A stretch of DNA of 64,000 nucleotides from Marmoricola sp. OAE513 (GCF_040546585.1 NZ_JBEPOC010000001.1:62001-126000), one strand, 5' to 3'. Positions 33,794 through 46,313 are shown, counted from the first letter of the stretch. Notes: generated from the letters alone by a model not told the origin. Made by a program: numbers and translations.

Positions 33794-34543
33794 GTGACTT
33801 CACCCGACCGTCCCGGTTACGCCGAGCACATGGACATGCGCGGTCTCAGCGCTGCCGCAGCGCCCGCCTTCGCGCAGCAGGCGCTGCTGACCTGCGCCAA
33901 GGACCTGCCGAAGCCGGTCGACCAGCTCGACGTGCTCGACCTGGGGTCCGGCTACGGGTTCACCGCGGCCGAGCTCGCCTCGGTGTGCCGGAGCGCCGTG
34001 GGGATGGAGCCGACCGCCGAGCTGCACTCCGAGTCACTCGCACTGCTCGCGGACCACCCGAACCTGCAGTTCGTGCACGCCGGCACCGAGGGCCTGGACG
34101 CCGTCGAGGAGTACGACCTGATCGTCCTGGACAACGTCTACGAGCACCTGCCGAACCAGGCCGACGCCTTGCGACGCATCCACCGGGCGCTGCGGCCCGG
34201 AGGCGTCCTCTACCTGCTGATGCCCAACCGGCTCTGGCCGCGCGAGGTGCACTACGGCCTCCCGTTCCTGTCCTGGCTGCCGCTGCCGGCGGCGAACCGG
34301 TACCTGCGGTGGTCCGGCCGGGGCGAGGACTACACCGACGCGTCCTACGCCCGCACCTACCCGACGATGCGCCGCGCGCTGGCGAAGCACGACTGGGACT
34401 GGCGCTTCACGCTGCCTGCCGACCCGACGGCGACCCACCTCGGGACGCCGCTGCACTACCGGGTCGGGATGGCCGTGATCCGGAAGGTGCCCGCGGCGTG
34501 GGCGATCTCGAAGTCGTTCATGGTGGTGGCGAAGAAGCGCTGA
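33794..34543 (+). CDS. Class I SAM-dependent methyltransferase
   Basis: This is a 249-residue methyltransferase with the SAM-binding glycine motif VLDLGSGYGFTAAEL (about residue 48), the acidic residue in GMEPTAEL, and motif IV DLIVLDNVYEHLP. The C-terminal region (LPAANRYLRWSGRGEDYTD; MAVIRKVPAAWAISKSFMVVAKK) resembles methyltransferases acting on lipids or cell-envelope sugars. GTG start at 33794 with AGGA upstream. It follows the hydrolase by 35 bases and converges on the WS/DGAT gene. Substrate unknown. Confidence 0.72.
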   Translation: MTSPDRPGYAEHMDMRGLSAAAAPAFAQQALLTCAKDLPKPVDQLDVLDLGSGYGFTAAELASVCRSAVGMEPTAELHSESLALLADHPNLQFVHAGTEGLDAVEEYDLIVLDNVYEHLPNQADALRRIHRALRPGGVLYLLMPNRLWPREVHYGLPFLSWLPLPAANRYLRWSGRGEDYTDASYARTYPTMRRALAKHDWDWRFTLPADPTATHLGTPLHYRVGMAVIRKVPAAWAISKSFMVVAKKR

Positions 34544-34549
34544 GTCGCC

Positions 34550-35947
34550 TCAGCCGATGACGGCGGCGTACAGGTCGTCCAGCTCGGCCGGGAAGTGAGC
34601 CGCGAGGTCCGCGATCTCCGGCATCTGCTCGCGGCAGGCGATCAGTCCGACGTGCATCTGGCCGTTGCTGCTCATCACGGTGACGTTGAGACCGGCTCCG
34701 TGGAAGATCGGGCCCAGCGGGTAGAAGCCGACGATCTTGGCGCCCATGAAGTACAGCGGGACCGGCGGGCCGGGGACGTTAGAGATCACCAGGTTGTGGA
34801 TCACCGGCCCCTTCTCCGCCAGTCGCAGCTTGGCCACCGCGCGGACGGCGAGTCCGAAGGTGCGCGGGGCTGCGAACTCGGCCCAGTCCTGCAGGGTGTC
34901 GGCCGGGATCGCCTTGTGGTGGTCCTTGGCGTGCGCGTTCGCCTCGGCGAGCTGCTTGAGCCGGGCCACGGGGTCAGCGACATCGGTGCCGAGCTTGGTG
35001 AACATCGAGGAGACCTTGTTGGTGCCACCGGTCTTGGTCGAGGTGTGGTGCACCGAGACCGGGACGCTGGCCAGCAGCGAGGACTCCGGCAGCTCGCCGC
35101 GCTCCTCCAGGTAGCGGCGCAGGGCACCGCCGCTGATCGCGAGCACGACGTCGTTGACGGTGGCGCCCTCGACGGCGTGCCGGATCTCCTTGATCTTGTC
35201 GAGCGAGATGTCGGCGTACCCGACCGAGCGCTGACCGGTGATGTTGCCGTTGAACGACGTCCGCGGCGCGGTCAGCGGCGCGGCCATCGCAGTCCCCTGC
35301 CGGGCGCGGGCGATCGTGCGGCTGATCGTCTTCGTGGTCGGCACCATCAGGCGGGCGAAGTGCAGCGGCTTGCCGAGGTTGTTGAGCATGCCGCGCCCGA
35401 ACAGCTCCCAGTCGCCCGGGGCCGAGCCGTAGCGCTCACCGAGCGGCGCGATGTCGAGCAGCGGCGCGTTCGGCTCCAGGCTGCACAGGAACGAGACCAG
35501 GTTGGAGCCGGAGATGCCGTCGACGGTGGCGTGGTGCATCTTGGTGAAGATCGCGAGCCGACCGTTGTCGAGGCCCTCGATCACCCACATCTCCCACAAC
35601 GGGCGGGAGCGGTCCAGCGGGATGCCGGCCATGTGGCCGCACAGCTCGGCCAGCTCGGCCGGACCACCCGGCGACGGCACGGCGAGCCGGTGCACGTGCC
35701 GGTCGATGTCGAAGTCCTCGTCGTCGATCCAGACCGGGTGGTCGATCTCGAGCGGGACCTCCTTCAGCTTGCGCCGGAAGTCGGGGATCGTCGAGATCCG
35801 GGCCTCGAGGTCGGCCTTGATGCCCTCGAAGGAGTAGCCGCCCGGGATCGTGGAGGGGTCGAGCTGGATGATGCCGCAGACGTGCATCAGCTGAGCCGAG
35901 CTCTCCAGGTAGAGGAAGCTGGCGTCGAGGCCACTGAGACGGTCCAT
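34550..35947 (-). CDS. WS/DGAT-family wax ester synthase/diacylglycerol acyltransferase
   Basis: This is a 465-residue bifunctional acyltransferase (wax ester/triacylglycerol synthesis). The catalytic motif HHATVDG is at about residue 137. Other family blocks are LSGLDASFLYLES at the start, PLWEMWVIEGL, NDVVLAISGGALR and VISNVPGP near the C-terminus. ATG 35947 is six bases after TATGAT, giving a leaderless promoter, and a KstR-like box (one mismatch) lies just upstream. This would couple storage-lipid synthesis to steroid growth. The neighbouring divergent esterase repeats the Rv0220/Rv0221 pairing of M. tuberculosis. Confidence 0.88.
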   Translation of the reverse strand: MDRLSGLDASFLYLESSAQLMHVCGIIQLDPSTIPGGYSFEGIKADLEARISTIPDFRRKLKEVPLEIDHPVWIDDEDFDIDRHVHRLAVPSPGGPAELAELCGHMAGIPLDRSRPLWEMWVIEGLDNGRLAIFTKMHHATVDGISGSNLVSFLCSLEPNAPLLDIAPLGERYGSAPGDWELFGRGMLNNLGKPLHFARLMVPTTKTISRTIARARQGTAMAAPLTAPRTSFNGNITGQRSVGYADISLDKIKEIRHAVEGATVNDVVLAISGGALRRYLEERGELPESSLLASVPVSVHHTSTKTGGTNKVSSMFTKLGTDVADPVARLKQLAEANAHAKDHHKAIPADTLQDWAEFAAPRTFGLAVRAVAKLRLAEKGPVIHNLVISNVPGPPVPLYFMGAKIVGFYPLGPIFHGAGLNVTVMSSNGQMHVGLIACREQMPEIADLAAHFPAELDDLYAAVIG

Positions 35948-35953
35948 GCGCGC

Positions 35954-35981
35954 ATCATATTCGGCACTGGAACGCGTTCTC
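35954..35981. promoter_or_regulatory. KstR-like operator and leaderless -10 of the WS/DGAT gene
   Basis: TGGAACGCGTTCTC (35968-35981) matches the KstR motif at all positions but the last; the GAACGCGTTC core is a perfect palindrome. On the minus strand TATGAT (35954-35959) ends six bases before the ATG. Confidence 0.7.
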
Positions 35982-36115
35982 GTTCTCGTCCAGACCAGCG
36001 GGTGCGGACACCCACGGGACCGTGACAATCCCGCCAGTACGCTCGCTGCACAGGCTTCGCTGCGCTCAGCCGCCCGCTGTCGCCGACTCGGCCACGAGCA
36101 AGCTCGGGCGCTCGC

Positions 36116-36121
36116 TAGGCT
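36116..36121 (+). promoter_or_regulatory. -10 element, leaderless promoter of the LipC-like esterase
   Basis: TAGGCT ends six bases before the ATG at 36128. The rest of the 180-bp divergent gap holds the KstR-like box at its other end and nothing else clear. Confidence 0.5.
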
Positions 36122-36127
36122 CTGCGC

Positions 36128-37375
36128 ATGGGTTACCTGCGCCGACGCGTCATCACCGCACTGCTCGCTGCCAACGTGGCCAAGCCGCTGCCCGGCAAGG
36201 CGGCTCCGCTCGGGTTCGCCGTCGGCTGGCCGACCAGTGAGCTGGCTCCGCAGATCGTCGCGCTGACCGCTCTCGACACCCTGCAGGCCGTCGCGCGCGG
36301 CAAGGCGACCAGGACCGGTGTGCTGCTCGCGGGCGCCTCGGTCGGCGCGCTGCTCTACTCGATCCGCGGGGCGACGGGATCCGGCGTCCTGGCCGAGAAG
36401 GCCCTCGTCGACTCGCTGGGTGCCGACTACCTCGACGCGCTCCCGAACCGACCCACCGATGCCGACCTGAAGGTGCCGCTGCGCGAGGTCGCCCGCCCGT
36501 TCACCCTGATGAAGCCGGGCGTCGAGGTCATCCGCGACATCAACTACCGCGACGGCGGCAGCCGGGCCCGGCTCGACATCTACCGTCCCGAGGGCGTCGA
36601 CCTCACCGACGCTCCGGTGCTGATCCAGATCCACGGGGGCGGCTGGACCATCGGCGAGAAGGACCAGCAGGGCATCCTGCTGATGAACCGGATGGCGGCC
36701 CGCGGCTGGGTGTCGGTGGCGATCAACTACCGCCTGGCGCCCAAGCACCCGTTCCCGGCCCAGATCATCGACGTGAAGAAGGCCATCGCCTGGGTGCGGG
36801 AGAACATCGCCCAGTACGGCGGCGACCCGTCGTACGTCGTGCTGACCGGCGGTTCCGCCGGCGGCCACCTCTCCTCCCTCGCCGCGCTGACGCCGGACGT
36901 CAAGGAGTACCAGCCGGGCTTCGAGGACGCGGACACCCGCGTCTCGGCGTGCGTGCCGTTCTACGGGGTCTACGACCTCGGCGGTGTGACCGGCGACAAG
37001 GCGGCAATCGCGATGCGCGACATCTTCCTCGGCCCACGCGTGTTCAAGCTCAACGCCGCTGACGACAACGGTCCGTTCGAGCTGGCCTCGCCGATCACGC
37101 ACGTGACCCCGGACTCCCCCGACTTCTTCGTGATCCACGGCGTCAACGACGGCCTGGTCTCGATCAAGCAAGCACGCGCGTTCGTCGCGAAGCTCAAGGA
37201 GGTCTCGACCGGCGTGACCACCTACCTGGAGCTCCCGGGCACCCAGCACGCCTTCGAGGTGTTCTCGTCGATCCGCAGCCAGCACGTGCTGCGCTCGGTC
37301 GAGCGCTGGCTGGAGTGGCACCGCGCGAACCGTCGGACGGCGACCAGCGAGGAGCCGGCAGTCCCTGTCGGCTGA
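36128..37375 (+). CDS. LipC-like alpha/beta hydrolase (HSL-family esterase/lipase)
   Basis: This is a 415-residue esterase. The hormone-sensitive-lipase oxyanion motif HGGGW is near residue 167, the nucleophile serine in TGGSAGGH near 241, an acid in HGVNDGL, and the His in GTQHAFEV. The N-terminal 130 residues include weakly hydrophobic helices (LLAGASVGALLYSI) suggesting membrane association, as in M. tuberculosis LipC (Rv0220). It starts from a leaderless promoter, and the C-terminus runs into a 21-bp tandem repeat. Likely role: hydrolysis of lipid or sterol esters. Confidence 0.8.
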   Translation: MGYLRRRVITALLAANVAKPLPGKAAPLGFAVGWPTSELAPQIVALTALDTLQAVARGKATRTGVLLAGASVGALLYSIRGATGSGVLAEKALVDSLGADYLDALPNRPTDADLKVPLREVARPFTLMKPGVEVIRDINYRDGGSRARLDIYRPEGVDLTDAPVLIQIHGGGWTIGEKDQQGILLMNRMAARGWVSVAINYRLAPKHPFPAQIIDVKKAIAWVRENIAQYGGDPSYVVLTGGSAGGHLSSLAALTPDVKEYQPGFEDADTRVSACVPFYGVYDLGGVTGDKAAIAMRDIFLGPRVFKLNAADDNGPFELASPITHVTPDSPDFFVIHGVNDGLVSIKQARAFVAKLKEVSTGVTTYLELPGTQHAFEVFSSIRSQHVLRSVERWLEWHRANRRTATSEEPAVPVG

Positions 37376-37429
37376 GCCTGCAGCCCCGTCGGTCCAGCCT
37401 GCGGCCCCGTTGGCCGAGCCTGTCGAAAC
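37367..37429. repeat. Three 21-bp tandem units between the lipase and fadE34
   Basis: The units start at 37367, 37388 and 37409 (gtcggctgagcctgc..., gtcggtccagcctgc..., gttggccgagcctgt...). The array covers the last codons of the esterase and ends one base before the fadE34 stop. The third unit (GCCGAGCCTGTCGAAAC) resembles an interspersed repeat common in actinobacterial intergenic DNA. Confidence 0.7.
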
Positions 37430-39493
37430 CTAGCCGCGCGGCAGACCGAGGATCCGCTCGCCGGCGACGTTGCGCAGGATCTGCGTCGTCCCGCCCGCGA
37501 TCGAGAGGCACCGGTTGCGCAGGAACAGGTCGTTGGCGGCCAGCGCGCGCTCCGACGTCGTGAACATCTCCGGGCCGAGCAGCTCCATCGCGAGCTCGGC
37601 GGAGTCCTGGCGGTTCCGGACCCCGACGAGCTTGGCGACGCTGGACTCGGCACCAGGGCCCTGCCCCGCGATCGACCGGAGCGTGGAGCGCATGGCGAGG
37701 AGCTTCACGACCTGGGCCAGAGCGATCGCCCGGCCGATCTTCTCCGGAGCGCTCGGCGCGGACACCTCGTCGAGCAGGTCGATCGACAGCTCGACGCTCT
37801 CGCCGAGCTTCGAGCCGGCCATCGCGACCCGCTCGTTGGCGAGCGTCGTGACAGCGAGCCGCCAGCCGCCGTTGATCTCACCGATCACGCAGTCGTCGGG
37901 GACGAAGACGTTGTCGAAGAAGACCTCGTTGAACAGCGCCTCGCCGGTGAGCTCCCGCAGCGGTCGTACATCGATCCCCGCAGCCTTCATGTCGACGACG
38001 AAGTAGGTGATGCCGGCGTGCGGCTTCGCCTCGGCGTCGGTACGTGCCAGGCAGACGCCCCAGTCGGCGCGCTCGGCGATCGAGTTCCACACCTTCTGGC
38101 CGGTCAGCAACCAGCCACCGTCGGTGCGTTCGGCCTTCATCCGCAACGAGGCCAGGTCGGAGCCGGCACCGGGCTCGCTGAACAGCTGGCACCAGGTGAT
38201 CTCGCCGGTGAGCGTCGGGCGCACCCAGCGCTCGCGCTGCTCGTCGGTGCCGCCCTCGAGGATCGTCGGTGCCGCCCAGGCACCGATGACCAGGTCGGGG
38301 CGCTCCACCCCGGCAGCCTCGAGCTCCTGGTCGATGACCAGCTGCTGGACCGGGCCGGCACCCAGGCCGAACGGGGCCGGCCAGTGCGGGGTCAGGAAGC
38401 CGGAGTCGGCGAGCGCCAGGCGTTGCTCGGCCTCGGGGAGGCCGCCGATCCGCTGGGCCTCGGCGACGGCGTCGGCGCGGAACTGCTCGTCGAGACCGCC
38501 GAAATCGATGTCACCCGAGCGCCGTACGCCGGACGCGGCGACAGCGCTCAGCTCGGCTGCGAACGCACCGGTGTCGCCCAGCGCGGCGCGCAGAGCGATC
38601 GCGCGGCGCAGGTAGAGGTGCGAGTCGTGCTCGAAGGTGAAGCCGATGCCGCCGAGGACCTGGATGCAGTTCTTGGCGACCTCGACCGCGCCGTCGAAGC
38701 AGGTGGTGGCGGCGACCGCGGCCGCGAACCGGGCCTGCTCGCCCCCGACCTCGAACGCCTCGGCAGCGTCCCAGGCAGCGGCGGTCACGCTCTCGCTGAC
38801 CTCGAGCATCTCGGCGCAGAGGTGCTTGACCGCCTGGAAGGCACCGATCTTCTTGCCGAACTGCTCGCGGACCTTCGCGTAGTCCACGGCGACGTCGAGG
38901 CACCAGCGCGCGATGCCGGAGGCCTCGGCGGCGGCGAGCACGACGAGCTCCAGGGGCGCGCCGGCACCGGCGTAAGTCGGCAGACCGGAGACGTCCCCGA
39001 CGCGGACCTCGGCGACTCTGCGGGTCAGGTCCACCGACTCGCCGGGGAGGATCTCGGCCCGGTCAGCGGGCACCAGCACGTGGCCCTCGGCGGTCGGCAC
39101 CGAGACGTGCGTGCTGGCACCGGCGCCGATGATCCCGAGCGGCGAGACCCCGAGACCCACGGTGATCGTCCCCTCGGCGATGCCCGCGCGGATCTCGGCG
39201 TCGTCGTACATCAGGCCGGCGACGACCGTGGTCAGGAAGGGGCCGGGCACCAGCGCGTAGCCCGCGGCCTCGACGGCGACGGCCTGGTCGAGCAGCGAGC
39301 CCCCGCCCCCACCGACGGACTCGGGCAGAGCGATCGACGTCAGGCCCATCTCCGCGGGGAGCGCACCCCAGGGCTCCAGCGCCGACGGGTCGGTCTCCGC
39401 AGCGCGGACAGCGGCGATCGAGCCCTGGCTCTCGGCCCACTTGCGGACCGTGGTCGCGAGCTCGCTGTGATCGTCACTGATGCCGATCGGCAT
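37430..39493 (-). CDS. fadE34: Tandem-domain acyl-CoA dehydrogenase FadE34 (ChsE3)
   Basis: This 687-residue protein has two acyl-CoA dehydrogenase units, the normal form of FadE34. The N-terminal unit (residues 1-330) has VREQFGKKIGAFQAVKHLCAEML and GGIGFTFEHDSHLYLRRA. The C-terminal unit has WPAPFGLG, LFSEPGAGSDLASLR and the terminal IAGGTTQILRNVAGERILGLPR. ChsE3 desaturates the C24 (cholenoyl-CoA-type) side-chain ester, the cycle before ChsE1-E2. The ATG at 39493 has AGGAGGG upstream, and a near-perfect KstR box is 19 bases beyond. It converges on the esterase. Confidence 0.9.
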   Translation of the reverse strand: MPIGISDDHSELATTVRKWAESQGSIAAVRAAETDPSALEPWGALPAEMGLTSIALPESVGGGGGSLLDQAVAVEAAGYALVPGPFLTTVVAGLMYDDAEIRAGIAEGTITVGLGVSPLGIIGAGASTHVSVPTAEGHVLVPADRAEILPGESVDLTRRVAEVRVGDVSGLPTYAGAGAPLELVVLAAAEASGIARWCLDVAVDYAKVREQFGKKIGAFQAVKHLCAEMLEVSESVTAAAWDAAEAFEVGGEQARFAAAVAATTCFDGAVEVAKNCIQVLGGIGFTFEHDSHLYLRRAIALRAALGDTGAFAAELSAVAASGVRRSGDIDFGGLDEQFRADAVAEAQRIGGLPEAEQRLALADSGFLTPHWPAPFGLGAGPVQQLVIDQELEAAGVERPDLVIGAWAAPTILEGGTDEQRERWVRPTLTGEITWCQLFSEPGAGSDLASLRMKAERTDGGWLLTGQKVWNSIAERADWGVCLARTDAEAKPHAGITYFVVDMKAAGIDVRPLRELTGEALFNEVFFDNVFVPDDCVIGEINGGWRLAVTTLANERVAMAGSKLGESVELSIDLLDEVSAPSAPEKIGRAIALAQVVKLLAMRSTLRSIAGQGPGAESSVAKLVGVRNRQDSAELAMELLGPEMFTTSERALAANDLFLRNRCLSIAGGTTQILRNVAGERILGLPRG

Positions 39494-39495
39494 GA

Positions 39496-40257
<762 letters not shown>

Positions 40258-40267
40258 TCCCCGCCGG

Positions 40268-43015
<2,748 letters not shown>

Positions 43016-43081
43016 GCTCGTCCTCCCTCCCGAGGAAGTACGAGCCTAGGACCGTGCCGACCGGCTACCGGCGGGTTCGGT

Positions 43082-44212
43082 TCAAGCCGGGACGTAGGTC
43101 CCCGTGCAGCTGCACTCCAGGGCGATCTCCTCGAAGTGCGGCGCCAGGGTGTCGCCGCGCATGATCCCCGACCCGGGGGTCGTGCGGGAGAGCTCGTCGG
43201 CGGCGAGCACCACGGCCGCCGCGGTGTACGTGGTCTTCTCGTCCGGCCAGTTCACGTCCTCGGGGAAGACCCAGCCCGTCCAGTAGCGTCCGTCCTCCAC
43301 GCGCAGGTGCTGCATCGCGGCGAACTGCTCCAGCGCGCGCTCGTGGTCACCGATCGCGTCCAGCGACATCACCAGCTCGCAGGTCTCGGCGCCGGTCACC
43401 CAGTTGTTCTGGACGACGCACTTGATGCCCTTGCCGTCGATGACGAACGTGTCCCACTCGCGCTCCAGGAGCTCCACGGCGGCGTTGCCACGGACGGCAC
43501 CACCCAGGACCGGGTAGTACCAGTCCATCGAGAACTCGGACTTGTCCAGGAACAGGTCGCGGTGGCGGCGCAGTGCGTGCCCCAGCCGACCGCCGGCGAG
43601 CTCCCAGTCGACCTGCGGGTCTCCCACCAGATCGGCCAGCGCGACCCCCGCGCGCAGCGCCTGGTAGATGCTCGAGGATCCGGCCAGCAGGGCCTGCTCG
43701 TTGACCTTCGCAGGGCCCCAGCTTCCATCGGCACCGACGGCCCACTCCTGGGACCAGGCGATGCCACCGAACGGGAGCTGCAGCCCGACGACGAAGTCGA
43801 GGCCCTTCTTCACCACGGGCCACATCCGGTTCACGAACGAGCGATCTCGGCGCAGCAGCCAGTGGTGCCAGACGCCCACCGCGAGGTACGCCGACATGTT
43901 GGTCTCGCCGGAGGCGTCCTTGATCTCACCGACGACGATCTCCATCGGCCACGACCCGTCGGAGCGCTGCGTCCGCACGCACCAGTCGTAGGCACGCTCG
44001 GCGGCCTCGATCTCGCCCCCGACGAGCATCGCCATCGCGCCCTCGACGTGGTTCCAGACGTCGGTCTTCTCCCCCGGGGTCCAGGGGACGGCGCCGCTGG
44101 GCTCCTGCATCGCGGCGATCGAGGCAGCCGTCAGCGCGACCTGCTCGGAGGTGAGCACGCCGTCGACGGCAGGGATCTGCCAGGTGCGTCCGCCAGGGTT
44201 CACCGCGCTCAA
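43082..44212 (-). CDS. Alpha/alpha-barrel protein, prenyltransferase/squalene-cyclase-like fold
   Basis: This 376-residue protein is built of repeated helical pairs with QRSDGSWPMEIV- and DGSWGPAKVN-type turns, the QW-like pattern of the (alpha/alpha)6 barrels of prenyltransferases and squalene/terpene cyclases. The cyclase DxDD motif is not evident, so enzymatic class is uncertain; glycan-active barrels have the same fold. The TTG at 44212 overlaps the methyltransferase stop (TTGA); a GTG at 44203 is the alternative. It is third in the glycosyltransferase-methyltransferase-barrel operon. Confidence 0.62.
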   Translation of the reverse strand: MSAVNPGGRTWQIPAVDGVLTSEQVALTAASIAAMQEPSGAVPWTPGEKTDVWNHVEGAMAMLVGGEIEAAERAYDWCVRTQRSDGSWPMEIVVGEIKDASGETNMSAYLAVGVWHHWLLRRDRSFVNRMWPVVKKGLDFVVGLQLPFGGIAWSQEWAVGADGSWGPAKVNEQALLAGSSSIYQALRAGVALADLVGDPQVDWELAGGRLGHALRRHRDLFLDKSEFSMDWYYPVLGGAVRGNAAVELLEREWDTFVIDGKGIKCVVQNNWVTGAETCELVMSLDAIGDHERALEQFAAMQHLRVEDGRYWTGWVFPEDVNWPDEKTTYTAAAVVLAADELSRTTPGSGIMRGDTLAPHFEEIALECSCTGTYVPA

Positions 44213-44970
44213 GCCGTCAGTTCCGGCTTCCGGAAGTACAGCACCATGCTCTTGCCGATCAGCGGGTTGAGGGCCTTCTCCGCGAGGCGGGTGACGGTCG
44301 AGTACCGCGGCGTCTTCATGATGTCCCAGACGAGGACCTGGTGGTACGCCTTCACCAGCGGGTGGTCGTTGTTCTCGACGCCGACCGCGGACTTGATCCA
44401 CCAGTACGGCGAGTGCAGGCCGTGGGCGTGGTCCTTGCCCTCGTAGGTCATCGCGTCGCCCGGGGTGCCGTCGTTCGGGCGACCGCCCTTGGTGACCTTG
44501 TCGATGAGCTCGTGGTCGGTGTAGATCCGGATGTGGCCGCCCTCGGCGTTGTGGTAGTCCGGGGACAGTCGCCAGTTGATGACCTCGGGCAGCCAGCGCG
44601 GCACCGTGATCGCCATCGTGCCGCCGGGGCGCAGCACCCGGATCAGCTCGGAGATGGCGGTGACGTCGTCCCAGATGTGCTCGAGGACCTCCGAGCAGAC
44701 GACCCGGTCGAACTCGCCGTCCGCGAACGGCAGCGCGAGCGCGGTGCCCTCCTTGATGTCGGCGGCGGCACCCACGGGGACCTCGCCGGCCTCCTTCATG
44801 GCGCCGAACAGCTCGAGCACGTTCGCCAGCTCGTCGGCGTCCTGGTCGAACGCGACGACGTCGGCGCCACGGCGGTACATCTCGAACGCGTGCCGCCCGG
44901 CGCCGCAGCCCATGTCGATGACGCGGTCACCCGGACGGAGTCCGAGGCGGTCGAAGTCAACAGTCAGCAT
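44209..44970 (-). CDS. Class I SAM-dependent methyltransferase (UbiE/methyltransferase-11 type)
   Basis: This 253-residue methyltransferase has VIDMGCGAGRHAFEM (SAM motif I, about residue 18), FDQDADEL, FDRVVCSEVLEHI (motif IV) and LRPGGTMAITVPRW. The C-terminal half has an unusual insert (YHNAEGGHIRIYTDHELID; HSPYWWIKSAVG) similar to methyltransferases clustered with glycosyltransferases. The ATG overlaps the glycosyltransferase stop (ATGA). Its likely substrate is the product of the neighbouring glycosyltransferase or a lipid; unproven. Confidence 0.78.
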   Translation of the reverse strand: MLTVDFDRLGLRPGDRVIDMGCGAGRHAFEMYRRGADVVAFDQDADELANVLELFGAMKEAGEVPVGAAADIKEGTALALPFADGEFDRVVCSEVLEHIWDDVTAISELIRVLRPGGTMAITVPRWLPEVINWRLSPDYHNAEGGHIRIYTDHELIDKVTKGGRPNDGTPGDAMTYEGKDHAHGLHSPYWWIKSAVGVENNDHPLVKAYHQVLVWDIMKTPRYSTVTRLAEKALNPLIGKSMVLYFRKPELTA

Positions 44971-46253
44971 CAGTTCTTGCCCTTCTTGATGCGCTTGACG
45001 CGCTGGTGCGTGCTGGTCGGGTTGACCGCGTAGTCGGCGATCACGCGCTCGTAGGCCTCGGCGGTCGCCCTGGCGACAGCGGCCCAGCTGAACAGCTCCT
45101 GGGCGCGGACGCGGCCGGCCTTGCCGAGGCGCTCGCGGCGCTCGGGGTCGTCGAGCAGCGAGGCCAGCGTGCTCGCCAGCTCGCCGACGTCCCCGGGGGC
45201 GACCAGCTCGGCGCACAGACCGTCGGGGCCGACGACCTCGGGGATGGCACCGGTCCGGCTCACCACCAGCGGCGTCTCGCAGGCCATCAGCTCGGCGGTC
45301 GGCAGCGAGAACCCCTCGTAGAGCGACGGGACGACGGCGATCTCCGCGGAGCCCATCACTTCGACGAGCTCGGCGTCGCTGATGCCGTTGACGAACTTGA
45401 TGTGCTCACCGATCCCCAGCTCCTCGATCAGCTTCTCGGTCCGTCCGCCCGGGGTGGGCTTGGTGACCAGCAGCAGCTCGAGGTCGCGCTCGGTGCGCAG
45501 CTTGGCGAACGCCTCCAGCAGGGTGGCGATGCCCTTCATCGGGGCGTCGGCGCTGGCCATCGCAACCAGGCGGCCCTTGACGCGCGGCTTGGTCGGCGGC
45601 ACGAAGCAGTCGTCCACGCCCAGCGGGATGACCTGCATCTTGTTGATGTCGGCGCCGAAGTCGTTGGCCGCGTCGACCTTGGAGGACTCCGAGGGCAGCA
45701 GGATCCAGCGGGCGCGGCGTACGACGGCACCCTGCATCTTCAGGAACCCGTACCAGCGGCGCAGGCTGAGCTTCTTGCGCAAGGGAGCCGCAGCGATGTC
45801 CACGCGGCGGTCGAAGGTGATCGGGTGGTGCACGGTCGTGAGGACCGGGATGCCGACCTCCTTCTCGATGTCCATGACGCCGTGGGCCAGCACCTGGTTG
45901 TCGTGGACGATGTCGAAGTCGTCCTTGCGGTCGCGCATCGCGCGCAGCAGCCGCTTGCCGAAGGTGCGCGGCTCGGGGAAGCCGGCGGTGCACATGATCG
46001 CGAACTCCTGCGCGTCGATCAGGTCGCGGAACTCCCAGGGCCAGACCATCCGGAACGGGTCGGGGTCGCGGTACAGGTCGAGGCTGGGCAGCTTGGTGAG
46101 GCCGACCCCCTCGTCGAGCTCGGGGTACGGCTGGCCGGAGAAGACCTCGACGCTGTGACCCAGCGCCGTGAGCTCACGGCTGAGGTGACGGACGTAGACG
46201 CCCTGTCCTCCGCAGTGCGGTTTGCTGCGGTAGGACACGAGTGCGATGCGCAA
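44970..46253 (-). CDS. Family 4 (GT-B) glycosyltransferase
   Basis: This 427-residue retaining glycosyltransferase has an N-terminal acceptor domain with HCGGQGVYVRHLSREL, then the donor domain: PLGVDDCF, KGIATLLEAFAKL and the EX7E nucleotide-sugar motif in PSLYEGFSLPTAELMACETP (about residue 308). It lacks membrane segments. The start is TTG at 46253 (LRIALVSYRS). It heads a three-gene operon and is divergent from kstR with only 77 bases between start codons if kstR is taken from its first ATG. Its sugar and acceptor cannot be told from sequence. Confidence 0.85.
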   Translation of the reverse strand: MRIALVSYRSKPHCGGQGVYVRHLSRELTALGHSVEVFSGQPYPELDEGVGLTKLPSLDLYRDPDPFRMVWPWEFRDLIDAQEFAIMCTAGFPEPRTFGKRLLRAMRDRKDDFDIVHDNQVLAHGVMDIEKEVGIPVLTTVHHPITFDRRVDIAAAPLRKKLSLRRWYGFLKMQGAVVRRARWILLPSESSKVDAANDFGADINKMQVIPLGVDDCFVPPTKPRVKGRLVAMASADAPMKGIATLLEAFAKLRTERDLELLLVTKPTPGGRTEKLIEELGIGEHIKFVNGISDAELVEVMGSAEIAVVPSLYEGFSLPTAELMACETPLVVSRTGAIPEVVGPDGLCAELVAPGDVGELASTLASLLDDPERRERLGKAGRVRAQELFSWAAVARATAEAYERVIADYAVNPTSTHQRVKRIKKGKN

Positions 46254-46313
46254 AGGCCCGCCCTTCCCAAATTTCCCGGGTCGACCCCGGTTGTTTCTTC
46301 GCTGTTTCGGAAC

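Noticed and set aside
43082-46253. A terpene or hopanoid biosynthetic cluster
   Set aside because: The barrel protein lacks an evident DxDD cyclase motif, and no polyprenyl synthase or squalene synthase gene is nearby.
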